A stretch of 64,000 nucleotides of DNA, taken from NCBI GenBank assembly GCA_019096065.1, contig JAGUCH010000007.1:1696501-1760500 (forward strand), written 5' to 3'. This DNA comes from Paracyclopina nana. Lineage: Eukaryota > Arthropoda > Copepoda > Cyclopoida > Cyclopettidae. The notes under the pieces are model-generated. The model did not search any database, was not told the DNA's origin, and saw nothing but the letters and a program-made list of their open reading frames with translations. Shown here piece by piece: positions 21,196 through 32,200 of this stretch. Position numbers and translations under genes: made by a program. Within the stretch, counting starts at the first letter, position 1, and each line of letters begins with the position of its first letter.

Positions 21196-23843
21196 ATGAT
21201 TTGCATCATTTTAGTGGCCGGTCATGAAACTTTGCTGAATGAGGAGATTCGCGCCGATCTGACCGGTCAATTCAGCCATTTGGAGGGCATTCCAAAAGCG
21301 CTTCTTCCCGGAGTTGGAGGAAAGCGGATCTTGGACTATTGGTGGGACATCATCAAGAGCCGCCAACTTTTCGATCAAGTCTACCTGGTTTGCAATGCGG
21401 ACAAGTTCAAGTATTTCGAGAGGTGGGCGAGCTCTTCGGAATTCCCTTTGGAGAACATTGTCAACGACGGAACGACGAGCTACGAAACCAGAATTGGGGC
21501 TGTTGCTGACCTCGAGCTTTGCTTGCGTGTCAAGGCCCAACTATGCCGAGCCGAGATAAGGATATCATGGTTGTCGCCGGTGACATGATGTTCCAGGCAT
21601 GTGCTAATTTAATTATTTTCATATAAGGAAATAAGCTTTGATAAGCCTTCCTGGAAATCTTGATTAGCCTTCTTCGAAATCTTGATTTGCCTCTTTTCAT
21701 TAATTTGTCAGTTTAACCTTGCAATATTTCAGAGCATAATTTTACCCAAGATTACGTAGCAGTTTAGAAAAAAATCATAGGCTTCATTTTTAAGGTTTTG
21801 ATCTTTGACATTTCTGTGGCATTTAAAAAAAACAGACTATAATTTAATCGAAATTCTGCTTTGTCGTCGACATAGCAACATAATTTCAAGCTACATTTGC
21901 ATCCATCTTATACGTTGGCATGACGTAAACAGTGAATCAAGTGCTAATTTTAGCTCAAACTCAATAATAAGAAACTCCTATTTGTTTCATGTTCGATGAA
22001 AGTTGCTTTCTTGCTTTGTAGGACCACAAATTCGATTTGTCGCACGTCATGAAATATTTCGAATCAAAGAAAGCTGACGGAGACCTTGCAATTTACTACG
22101 AGCTGGACAATTGCGAGTCGATTTCATCGCGTGGCATTCTGGAAATTTGCCCCTTTTCAAATAGGGTAACAAAATTTCTGGAAAAGCCTCAACCTGGCCA
22201 AACTCAATCAAGGAATGCAAGTGTCGTGTTCTACTTTTTGCGCTGCTCCACTCACTCACTCATAAAAGAGTAAGACCGCTTTTTCCTTTGGTCAAAGTAA
22301 CGTAACATATCGTTACTGTCATGCTCAATAGGTTCCTGTCGGAAAATCACCGAGCAGAAAATCGAAATCTGGGCAAACTGATGCAGTATCTGATCAATGA
22401 TAAAAATACCACGTTCTATGGCATGAAGTTACCCACTGGATTCCAGCTAATTGGGCAGACCAGACTCAAGCATTACCAGGCCTGGTTGGAGTACTTTGAT
22501 CGTCAGTCCAAAATTGAGAATGACGCAATTGCATATCGTACTACCAAAAAGGCTTTTGCTCGTGTTGGAGTAAGTAAATATTTTTTGCTCTTATCAAGAA
22601 TGACAGGAACTGAAAAAAAATCTTCTTCCATTATTATTATGATGCATTTTTAACATGACGTAATTATTGCAGTTAATGGGCAATCCTTCTGATGGATTTT
22701 TCGGAAAAACCATTTCACTTGCCATCAAAAACTTTTGGGCTGAAGTGACGATTTTTGAGAGTCAACGCTTGATCTTGACTCCACATCAGCTGTGTGATCC
22801 CACCGAGTTTGGCAGCCTTGCTGACCTTCATGACAGCTATGGCCGCGATGGATATTTGGGTGGTTTGCGTTTGCTGCAAGCCACTTGCAAGAATTTCTAT
22901 CAATATTGCTCAAGGCACGGAATCGCGCTAGCTAAGCGCAACTTTACTCTGAAATATGACACCAATGTGCCAAGACAGGTATAACGAGTGCTGCTCAACT
23001 CGATTTTTCACATTTATTCTCTTTCTGTATGTAATGTAGGTGGGTTTGGCTGGCAGTTCTGCCATTGTCACAGCCACCCTGAAATGTCTGATGGATTTTT
23101 TCAGCCTGACAGAGACTGACATTCCCAAAGCATTCCAGCCTCAGTTCATTCTCGATGTGGAAAAGAGCGAACTGCATATCAGTGCAGGCTTGCAGGATCG
23201 AGTCATTCAAGTAATTCGAGCCTGACTTTTTTTCATTTGCAATCACTTCCATCTTTTCAGGTGTATGAAGGATTAGTCTACATGAATTTCGACGAGGAGC
23301 TCATGACGAAAAACGGTCATGGGGAGTATGTATCTTTGGACACTGACAGTTTGCCCACCTTTTTCCTGGCCTACCTCTCTGACCCGAGTGACTCTGGCAA
23401 GATCCACTCGAATATTTACGAAAGATGGAGCAACGGAGACGAGGAAGTCATTGCTGGCATGAAAAGGTTCGCCGAGCTCACTGAGCAAGCTGCTCAAGCC
23501 ACGAGGCAAAAGGACTGGGCCAAATTTGGCCAATTAATGGATGCCAACTTTGAGAACAGGCGAAAACTGTACGGTGATCCAGCTTTGGGAGCAAAAAACC
23601 TACAAATGATCGAAATCGCTCGGAAGCACGGAGCTCACGCCAAATTTCCAGGTAAATTATCGCCAATCAATATTTGTGAATGAAAAAAGTCACCTTTTAG
23701 CATGACGTGCATGTTACATAGGCAGTGGAGGCGCAATAGTTGGGCTCCAATTGGATGATACCAAGTTTGAAGCCATGCGTGACGAGCTTGAAACTGAGCT
23801 AGGATGCATTGTGGTCGAGGTGATAAGCAAAGCCAGTAAGTAG
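21196..23843 (+). CDS. Sugar nucleotidyltransferase-glucuronokinase fusion, possible frameshift
   Basis: Two-domain protein. The N-terminal part ([28 protein letters not shown]) resembles sugar-1-phosphate nucleotidyltransferases. The C-terminal part is a GHMP kinase of glucuronokinase type ([20 protein letters not shown], then ATP loop [12 protein letters not shown]), which makes glucuronate 1-phosphate. Together they could convert glucuronate towards UDP-glucuronate, as in plants. Exons are 21196-21596, 22022-22269, 22332-22569, 22673-22978, 23040-23210, 23261-23651 and 23722-23843. Exon 1 is 401 nt: the frame through [11 protein letters not shown] stops making sense near 21530, and the expected [15 protein letters not shown] resumes in another frame. 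The remaining exons are exactly 492 codons without a stop. Intron 1 has a GC donor (CAG/GCATGT). One-base assembly error, polymorphism or young pseudogene are all possible. Confidence 0.8.
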
Positions 23844-24373
23844 ATGTCTCTTCTTATTTTGTCTTTAATACAAGAGTTTATTTTTTGATCCCGAGAGAGA
23901 GAGAGACACATAAAATATATGTTTTCCTTATTGTAACATATTATAAACCACATGAGTACAACACATGCTTGGTTTTCATATGATCCTGGTGTAGTAGTAA
24001 TTATTCGTATGCTTGTGTCAGCAATCAAAACTTTGTTTCTTTTTACATTCATTTCCTAGTAGAGGGGGATCGAGGAGCTAGTAGGACTTTAAATTGGGTT
24101 CAAGAGCATTTTAATTGTGTAGCAGTTTAGTTTCGAATTTCACACACTCCAGCTGAGATTCGCGCAAAGTTGATGATGATGGCACATAGTATTTTACAGC
24201 CCAGTGGCAAAATCCAATTTGTCAGTTGTTGTTACCAAAAATAAAAATGGAGGATCATTTGAGGATTTTCACTTATGAGCTGGGGTGTTTTCGCTTGAGA
24301 TACGCAGAGTCGTTATATAGTATTATAGATATATAAGTGTATGATGATTTCTGACTGGGCCAGAATTAGTTGA
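23844..24373. other. 3' flanks of two convergent genes
   Basis: About 530 bp containing a GA microsatellite near 23891-23906 and the likely 3' UTRs of the kinase gene and the acidic membrane protein gene. No gene seen. Confidence 0.5.
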
Positions 24374-25219
24374 TCACGTTAGTAGTGGCCTTTGTGTCTC
24401 ACTCAATCCCATTTCTGCTTTCTCTTGCTGCTGCTGCTGAATGATTTGGCTACTGTTGCTCATCAACTCCATGGTGGAAGTGGGCACTCTCTGGTAGTCC
24501 TTCACGATTGGCGTGGAGTTGGAGGCTCTCAGGATGGAGGACACTCCGCCAACTGTGAAGGGTGCCAAGGCTGCCTTCTTCTCCTTGTTTTTGCGAATGG
24601 ACTTTCTGCAGAGGAAAAAGGCCACGGTGAAAACTGCGAAGCTGATGAAGGCCGACGCGAGCATCAGGAAGATGTAGGAGGGCGAGGCCAAATCCAGGCT
24701 GTTGTTGCTGTTGTTGACCACAACGTCCTCGTCCTCCATTTTGACTTGCTCGATTTTGTTGGTATAGTCGAGCTCGTCCTCCTCATCCTTGTCACCATAG
24801 AGGATCTCGCTGTAGTACTCATACAGGATATCCTTGTAGGGATCCTCTTTCTTCTTGTCCTCAAAGTGAAAGTCCTCCGTGGTCGTCTCGTCCGGCCTCA
24901 ACTTGGCCTTGTCCTCGGACTTCTTGTGGAGGATCTCGGTGCCGAACAATTGGTTCTTGCTGCTTCCGGATCCTTCGTCATCGTCATAGTCATAATCTTC
25001 TTCTTTGTAGTCGTCCATCCAGTCGCCTGAACCCAGAGTGTTGTCATCGTTGTCATCAGCCTCGACCGGTTGCGCCTTGGCCTCGGTCTCCATGGTTTTT
25101 CTGAGTAGCCTGAAATTCTGCTCGGCCTCGAAAGGCTTGACTTCTTCCAGCTTGGCCTCCGGCTCGGACAAGGCTGCTTGCACGGAGCAAATCACTGCTA
25201 CGACCGCTATGAGTTTCAT
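24374..25219 (-). CDS. Acidic single-pass type I membrane protein, family not recognised
   Basis: A 281-residue single-exon ORF. It has a signal peptide (MKLIAVVAVICSVQAALS) and a very acidic extracellular region rich in Asp, Glu and Tyr. Two Ser-Gly sites lie in acidic context (TLGSGDWMDD and DDEGSGSSKN), the pattern used for glycosaminoglycan attachment. One transmembrane helix (YIFLMLASAFISFAVFTVAF) is followed by CRKSIRKNKEKK and a cytoplasmic tail of about 70 residues with a Gln run near its end. The layout resembles syndecans, but the conserved syndecan tail ending EFYA is absent, so I do not assign that name. A cell-surface proteoglycan-like role is inference only. Confidence 0.72.
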   Translation of the reverse strand: MKLIAVVAVICSVQAALSEPEAKLEEVKPFEAEQNFRLLRKTMETEAKAQPVEADDNDDNTLGSGDWMDDYKEEDYDYDDDEGSGSSKNQLFGTEILHKKSEDKAKLRPDETTTEDFHFEDKKKEDPYKDILYEYYSEILYGDKDEEDELDYTNKIEQVKMEDEDVVVNNSNNSLDLASPSYIFLMLASAFISFAVFTVAFFLCRKSIRKNKEKKAALAPFTVGGVSSILRASNSTPIVKDYQRVPTSTMELMSNSSQIIQQQQQEKAEMGLSETQRPLLT

Positions 25220-26673
25220 CTTGATGATTTTTCAGGCACCTCCACGTGTTGTTGTCAGGTCTCCTGTCTTGCTACTGGTACTTGTCCTTCAATCGATCGT
25301 CGCCGACGACGACGGCGACCTCTTGGGTGATCAAGAGCGCGCTCCTCCTCCTCTGGATGTTTTTCACTCTCTTCTCGCTGTTGTTTCTTCTTGTTTTTAC
25401 CTGCAGCAATGAACACTTCCTTAGACTCAATTATTATTCTGGGACACGAGTCAACTTTTTAGAAAAATAATCTGTGTGTATATAAATTCGTGGCCTCGAA
25501 TTTTCTCGTCAAAAACTTTGACGACGACGAATCTGTTGAACTAATTAAAAAGTGTGGTTTGCTTCATTTTCCAGACAATGCATAAAATGCAGCTGGAGTA
25601 GTCGCTGCTGATAAGAATTGAAAATCTAGATATTTTGCACAACTCGCAGGTGGAATGTTAATTTCACACATATATACATGAGCCCTTAATGATTATCTAG
25701 ATATTTCTGCTACTATCAAATGAGTTGGCGAAATAATTGCAGCTCACCTTCTGTCCTTTTTTTGCAGAGTAATGCTTAAAAGCCTTTGTGGACGCGACCT
25801 CAAACTCGACGGAGAATGCTGGAGGTTTTTGTGTCCAGCAGTTTCAGTTCTTGTGCTGCAACCACTACTATAACAGCAGCAGCTAGCTCAGTACTTTGCC
25901 AGAAGATCTTTGTGAGTGGATTTCAGGTTTTGGGCTAGCCCAACTTGGTGGTGGCTTTGGCATGGCTGGCTCAACGATATGGTCCTGCCAAATGAAGGGC
26001 CGAGGGCAGGGGGCCAGGTAGTCTCCTAGGATCACAGGTACAGTCGCCGAAATTCTCTATTGCTAATAATGTCCACCGAGGACTTGCTCGCACTGTAGCT
26101 TATACCTCTCGCGCGCACGCACATGATATGCCCATCCCAAGTCCATCGTCATCTCTTATTCATTCATTCAAAGTTCAGACAGCGAATGATGCCTTAAATG
26201 GGCACTGATTTGTGCTCATGAATGATTTTCACATGGCATATATTGTAGCTGGATTATTTGTACGGATTTTTCCCTCGTGCCCTGGAAAGTGTTGAGTTAA
26301 CAAATTCATCAAATATTTTGTGTACACACGCGAGAGGGGATCGAGAATAAGAGGGTGTTTTTATTATCGTTGAATGAATTGGACGCAAATCATCGCAATA
26401 TATGAAAAATAATGTGCGCAGAATAATTCTCGACCATGAACGTGACGCATCTTCATGTGAGGGGATTTTGTACGAATATTGTACTGCCTTACATTGAAGA
26501 CCACTCTTTCTACGAAATCTCCGCTATCATTTTGTATAGCTTAGTTACAATACTTGTTGCAGCGTGGGCAATTGGCAAGGTCAAATGATGCTGTATGCCA
26601 ACATGGATTGCCATTTTAATAATTATGATCACACTTTTCACGGCTCTTTTCTTATGGAAAAAAAGCTGTGGTA
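25220..26673. other. Long non-coding gap upstream of the acidic membrane protein gene
   Basis: About 1.45 kb. The part next to the gene (25230-25430) is GC-richer and probably 5' UTR/promoter; on the minus strand a CTGCAG/GTAAAAAC donor-like site near 25402 could end a 5' UTR exon. The rest shows no protein or RNA gene. Confidence 0.45.
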
Positions 26674-27725
26674 TTCAAGCAGGGGATATACTAAAATACG
26701 CAACATGCGCAATATGCGCAATATACGCAATATGCGCAACAAACTACTAAAATACGCAACAAGCGCAACTACTAGACTACGCAACATGCGCAACTACTAA
26801 AATGCACAACAAGGACAATTTTCGTGATAGTATCAGATTTTTTTGAAACCAACTGGTTTAATTTTCTAATTATTGTCATTTTTTAATACATGCTTATTTA
26901 AAATGTCAGATTAACAAAAAAAATTGAAAAAAAAGGTTATTACAAATTTTTTTTATCTATGTTTAATAATAATTAAAAATAGTTATTTTTTTCAAGCTGG
27001 GGCACAAAAAATAGGGTCATTAAATAGCTGAGCATGGATTTTAAAAAGGGAAAACTTCTTTTAAGATTGATAATGAGTCTTAATCTTGCTGAAAAATATT
27101 ATTAATAAAATATAAATAAGTAGCTGACTTCTTTTGTGATAGTCTTATTCTTGCCAAAAAATGTAATTGATAAAATGTAAATAAGCAGCTGATTTTTTTT
27201 AATTGTCTTATTCTTACTTAAAATTATATTTGACAAAATGAAAATAAGCAGCTGACTTTTATGTTAATGTCAAAATCTTTTTGAATTTTAAGTGAAATTC
27301 AAGCTAAAGAAGTCAGCAGAGAAATATTAATAAAGAGCTGTGATTTTGCATATGTTGCGCATTTCAGCGTGCTGCAACTTTCATCCAAAAACAGCCAAAA
27401 AATGAATTGGCTAATGAAGACTCATTATAATGCTATTATTACAAAAAAAGCCAATGCTTTCATATTAAAAAGTGCCCTAGATTACTATGAAGGACAGTTT
27501 CAATAAACCCTTAACCTATTAAGTTTTTTAAAGATTTTAATTCCATTTATTTATTCCAGCAGCAAAATGTATTTCACAAGTTTAAAGGATGTGCAGAAAG
27601 TATTTAAAAAATATTCATGGATATTGTTCATGTTGCGCATTTTAGTAGCTGCGCATGTTGCGCATTTTAGCAGTTTGTTGCGCATATTGCGCATGTTGCG
27701 TATTTTAGTATATCCCTTCAAGCAG
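26674..27725. mobile_element. Foldback/Mutator-like nonautonomous transposon with 9-bp target duplication
   Basis: The element spans 26683-27716 (1034 bp). Both ends begin GGGATATACTAAAATACGCA (left strand and reverse complement of the right). The inverted termini, about 90-130 bp, are built from subrepeats of ATGCGCAA/ATACGCAA interspersed with AACTACTAAA. The flanks carry an exact 9-bp duplication, TTCAAGCAG (26674-26682 and 27717-27725). Long termini made of subrepeats plus 9-bp duplications are typical of Foldback elements in the Mutator superfamily. No transposase ORF is present. The middle is AT-rich and contains its own tandem repeats. Confidence 0.88.
27065..27275. repeat. Degenerate tandem repeat, period about 64 bp, inside the Foldback-like element
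   Basis: Three to three and a half units share AGTCTTATTCTTGCC, then about 20 bp, then AAATAAGCAGCTGACTT. Units start near 27075, 27142 and 27205. They lie wholly inside the transposon. Confidence 0.65.
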
Positions 27726-28047
27726 TGCTGTGTGATTTATTTTTCCTGTTAGTGTACGGCAAACAAAGAAAATTATCTCACAAAATATGCACGTGGTGTG
27801 AGTTCGAACATATCTTTACATAGCTCGTACAACTAGGAAAACTGATTCTTAAAGAGCATTGTTCACATGGTGACAAAGTTTTAAAACGCTTTATGACGAA
27901 ACGTGACTTTAATTAAGTGTGCTTTATTCTAAAATGATGTCAATTCAGTGATTATATTATTTTCTCCTGATATTAGCAATTTTTTTTTCGGCCAATTAAT
28001 TTTTCCGCTAAATTGCCATTGGTTAAATTTTTCGGTGAAGAAAAGGC
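27726..28047. other. Upstream region of the repeat membrane protein gene
   Basis: About 320 bp between the transposon and the next start codon. AT-rich, likely promoter and 5' UTR. No ORF supported. Confidence 0.5.
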
Positions 28048-29178
28048 ATGAAGCAAATAATTGTCGAGATTTTCTCGCCCAAATCACGAGCATGGGCGGG
28101 CGTGGCCGGACTCATCATCTTGTATGGCTACAATAAGCTCATCACGGATACTCCATACGATGAATTGATCATTGGCACCATTCTCACTCTCTCGGGATTC
28201 ATCATATTCCGGCAGATTTTCTGCTCAGTCATGATTGTACGAGGAGATGGTGATTATTTCCAGGACAGGCGCTCAAGGGTGTCAGGCGTATCCAGGGGCT
28301 CCTATGAGCTGAGACAAGGCAAGAAGAGAGGATTTTTTGCCCGAATCCTCGGCAAAAAAGATGATTCTTATGTCGAAGCCGATTCTGCAAAGGACGACCA
28401 TGATAAAATTGAAGATGATGGCTACTACAATGAAGATTCTAGCGAGAAACGCGACGGATATCGTAGGGCTTATCATCGCAAAAGCGAAGAAAGATATAGC
28501 CGACAAGTCGACTTTGATACAGATGATTACGAGGAAATTGAGGATGAGGATCACGAGCGACCGTCAAGGCTGTCAATGGTTGGCCCAGGACTAGCTTCGG
28601 TCGGCCGAAGAACAAGGGAATTGGCCGGCTCAACTTTGGATCTGGTCGGTCGTGGAACTGGAGCAACTTTCACCCATCTTGGATCTGGATTGTACAAGCT
28701 CGGGAAGAGAACGAGGGACATTTCTGGATCAACCCTAAGCCTGTTCGGCCGAGGAACTGGAGCATCCATTCGTCACCTTGGATCAGGAATTTACAAGATC
28801 GGACAACGAACCCGAGACTTTTCCGGTTCCACCTTTTCCCTTTTGGGCTCTGGAACCTCCAGCATTACCAATGGGCTCATGGCCTTGTCTTGGGGCTTGG
28901 CTAAATTTGGCAGGCGCGGAGGATACGTCATGCTTAATGCCCATCAAGCCTTCTTGTACCAACTTTTGGTATTTTTCCAACAACATGGCTATCTACTAGT
29001 CATGGTTGCTCTCATGGCATCAGGATTCTTGGACTTGGCTGGGGCTGATGTTTTCAAGACCACCCGCGTATTTTTCATCATGCTCATGATCAACAGAGTA
29101 GCTGAAGAGTACCAAAAGAGGACCAGTTTGTCCAACAAAATCGCCATTGAAGTCAAGGCTCACGTTCCAGTTCATTAA
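28048..29178 (+). CDS. Multi-pass membrane protein with three 33-residue internal repeats, unknown family
   Basis: Intact 376-residue single-exon ORF. Two N-terminal hydrophobic segments (about residues 14-32 and 38-62) precede a long charged region rich in Asp, Glu, Arg and Tyr (about 68-180). From about residue 187 three tandem repeats follow the pattern RTRxxxGSTLxLxGRGTGAxxxHLGSGLYKLG; the third is more diverged. Glycines spaced every few residues give a glycine-zipper look. Two more hydrophobic helices close the protein (YLLVMVALMASGFLDLAG and VFFIMLMINRVA). There is no signal peptide. I recognise no family. The regular repeats and lack of stop codons make a real gene very likely. Confidence 0.82.
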   Translation: MKQIIVEIFSPKSRAWAGVAGLIILYGYNKLITDTPYDELIIGTILTLSGFIIFRQIFCSVMIVRGDGDYFQDRRSRVSGVSRGSYELRQGKKRGFFARILGKKDDSYVEADSAKDDHDKIEDDGYYNEDSSEKRDGYRRAYHRKSEERYSRQVDFDTDDYEEIEDEDHERPSRLSMVGPGLASVGRRTRELAGSTLDLVGRGTGATFTHLGSGLYKLGKRTRDISGSTLSLFGRGTGASIRHLGSGIYKIGQRTRDFSGSTFSLLGSGTSSITNGLMALSWGLAKFGRRGGYVMLNAHQAFLYQLLVFFQQHGYLLVMVALMASGFLDLAGADVFKTTRVFFIMLMINRVAEEYQKRTSLSNKIAIEVKAHVPVH

Positions 29179-29251
29179 ACACATAAAGAGGCTAATTGGA
29201 AAATCAATGCTTCATTCAATTTTAATTTGCTTTTTTCGTCGTTGACCTTTT

Positions 29252-32200
29252 TTAAATCACTCCCTCATTGCTACACTCTGCCTTTTCAGGCTCATTGCAA
29301 ACGCTCGTTTTCGCATCCCAATGCAATCCTGGGGGACATTTGAATGTCACAAAAGTGTTTTGCAAACATATCAAATAAGAAGAGCAATCATCAGGATGCG
29401 GCAAGAATCCTTCAGATCCGGAGCAAGCTTGTCCTTCCTGGTAGAAAATGCTTTGCGTGTCCGGATCATCAATGCACTCTGATAATGAGGCCCAATTGCA
29501 AGAAAGTGTGTCTTGATTCCAATGAAGTCCTTGAGAGCAGTAGCTTTTCTGTGGGGTTCCGTTTGAGCAGGCAAAGTATGCTCCACATTCTCCTGGAGCT
29601 GGCAAATACTCCCCAGGTGAACATGACTCCGGTACTTCTTCAACTAAGCTACTAGGTGTGGAGGGCAAGTCTTCAACTTCTTCCTCAGCAGCAGAATCTC
29701 CGGTTTCAATTTCAGTCGAAACTGCAAAAAAAAATCAAATTAGGCAACATTGATTGTTCGCATGAACTCTTACCAGTTCTTTTTCCACAAATAACTTGAT
29801 TAGCCCAGTCACATTGTCCTCGCACATTATTCCAAAGCAGGCCCACTGTGCAAGTCAGTATAATTTTCTTTTTATTCACACATCGGTAGTATTTGCTGCA
29901 ATCAGGATGGGAGAAGGTCTTGCCCTCTTCATTGCACTTTTTGCCTTCGCCCTTGCCAGGTTTGGAAGGCTTGGAGGGTTTGGCAGTCATTGAAACAGAA
30001 GCAACTGTTGTAGCTATGGTAGTTGTTGCAATTGTTGTGGCTTTTGGAGTAGTTGATGGTGACCTAAATATTGAAATTAGGCTCTATAAAAGAGTATCTT
30101 TTAAAAGCACTATTACGTGTTCTCGAAAGCTCCTCCATCATCAAATCCAGTGGTGCTTTCTGGAGGAGCCGGAGTACTAATTGCCAAGGGCTTGTCACAA
30201 TTCTGCTTTGGAAGTTCTCCCACATTCCTGAGATGGTACCCAAGCGTGCTCAAAAGGGGATTTGGCCCGTAGCAGCAGTCATTGTTGAAGTCATCCATGT
30301 CAAGGGTCCAAATGGCCACTCCAGCATAGCCATTACTTTCAATGTACTTGGCCTTTTCTTCAACTGATGAAATGTCATTGTAGCTCACCCATTGGTTCCC
30401 AGAGGAGGCAAAATCTCCATAACTGGCATCAAAAGTTGAGCTCCAGGAATTAGTTTTAACTAAATGAACATTAAATGATTTTTAAATTCATTTGGCCTTG
30501 TTGGTTTTCTACCTTGCTTGCATATCTCAAAGTATGTCAGCATTCCTGGTTGGAGTGAAAACTCTCCTGGATTTCCTGGGCCTGATACTTGAGCACCTAC
30601 TCCATTATTAGAGTTTGATGCCAATGTGTATGATTGGCCATAAAATGGAATTCCCATGTTGAGTTGGCTTTTTGAAAATCCATTGCTCACATAGAACTCA
30701 AGTGCATATTCCTGAAAAGTCACAATTTCAAAAAAATAAGAATCTTAATCTTATGTTTTGTCCAAGCTCACTGAATTGTAAGTTGAGTCTTTGGAGCCAG
30801 GTGGATTTTTTAGTGGGCTGTGATGACTTGTTGACTGGTCCCAGAATCCATGATAGTCATAGGTGAAAATGCTGACCATATCCAAGTTCTTGCTCAATGT
30901 ATCAAAGTCATAGGCATCTTTGGCTATCTCTGAGTATCCAGATAAACCTGCAGCCAAGATGAGTCCTTTGGGCTCAAAAGCTTGTTTAAGCTCCTTTATA
31001 AGGCTAGCAAAGGCTTCTTTGTCACTTTTGGGTCCAGCTGAGCAATCTGATTGCCAGCATACTGGATATTGCCAATCAATGGAGAGACCATCAAAATTCC
31101 TGATTTGAAGCATTTCTACAACTTTAGCCACAAAATTGGACCTTTTGACTGGATCATTGACCAGCCTTGAGTACTTGTCCCCTCCAGAGTCTGTCCAGCC
31201 TCCAAGAGCCAACATGATTTTGACACTTGGATTTCTGGCCTTGCCAACTTGAATGATTCTGCTCAAGTATCCATCATTGATGTCAACAGTGGGTTCTCCA
31301 GGAACTGCTTCAAAAGTAGCAGAATCTAACTTGGCATAAGCATAGAAGATGTGACTGCAAGGCCTGGAGTCAACATTCTCAGGGACAAACTTGGCTGATC
31401 CCTTTCTAAAAGTGGCCCAGTTTGTGAAGTAGCAAATAACATTCTTCCCATCCCCTTTAGCATTGTAGGCTTGAGCATTCAACCTTACTGAGGGCTTGTT
31501 CCCATAAAAGGCAACACTTCCTTTGTTTTTTACTATTGGCACTTTATAAAAAGTGGGTTGACCTATTTGATAAGTGAGGCATCTGAAAGTGACCAAAAAA
31601 TAATCTGGTAACTCTGTTTTAAGTGGTGTGAAAACAATAACACATGTGAGCAACCAGTTTTGAATTATACCTGTAGAATGCCAACTGATGGCAAGTGCCA
31701 AATATGGGGTCAAAATAGAGGCCTGGAGGGCAAGAAGACTGGTACAACTTGAATGCTTTGCATGTCACCATTTTGCTGCAATCTCTAGGGTCTGCATAAA
31801 TGCCATCAGACTTTTGGCTACATAAATTGTATGAGTTTTCCTCCACATTCTGTCCACAAACCACATTGGCAGGCCAGTCACAAATCTTGGAAACACTATT
31901 GAAATGTAGTCCTTCTGGGCATTTATGCTCATAGGAAGTTCCATCTGGAGAGCATTGGTAATAAGAGTTGCAATTGTGTGGTGAGGCAAAAATTCCAGGG
32001 CTTGAACAATCATATAAGTTTTCCTCTGATGAAGATGATTGCTCCACTCCTTCAGTTGATGAAAAGTCTTGCTCATTTTCAGGAACAGCCTTATTAGCTG
32101 GAAAAAGTTTTATCAAAGAATATTGAGAAGAGTTTAATTTTTTCCCTGATTACAATTCAAAGTTGTGTGCATTGTTTTTAGCAAAGCTCCTTTCTCCCCA

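Noticed and set aside
24392..25030. 212-codon plus-strand ORF rich in Leu and Val
   Set aside because: Antisense shadow of the acidic membrane protein; Glu/Asp codons read backwards give Leu/Val/Ile-rich frames.
26690..26815. Short repeats that could suggest a CRISPR array
   Set aside because: The units are degenerate, lack regular spacers, are mirrored at 27.6-27.7 kb, and belong to transposon termini in a eukaryotic genome.
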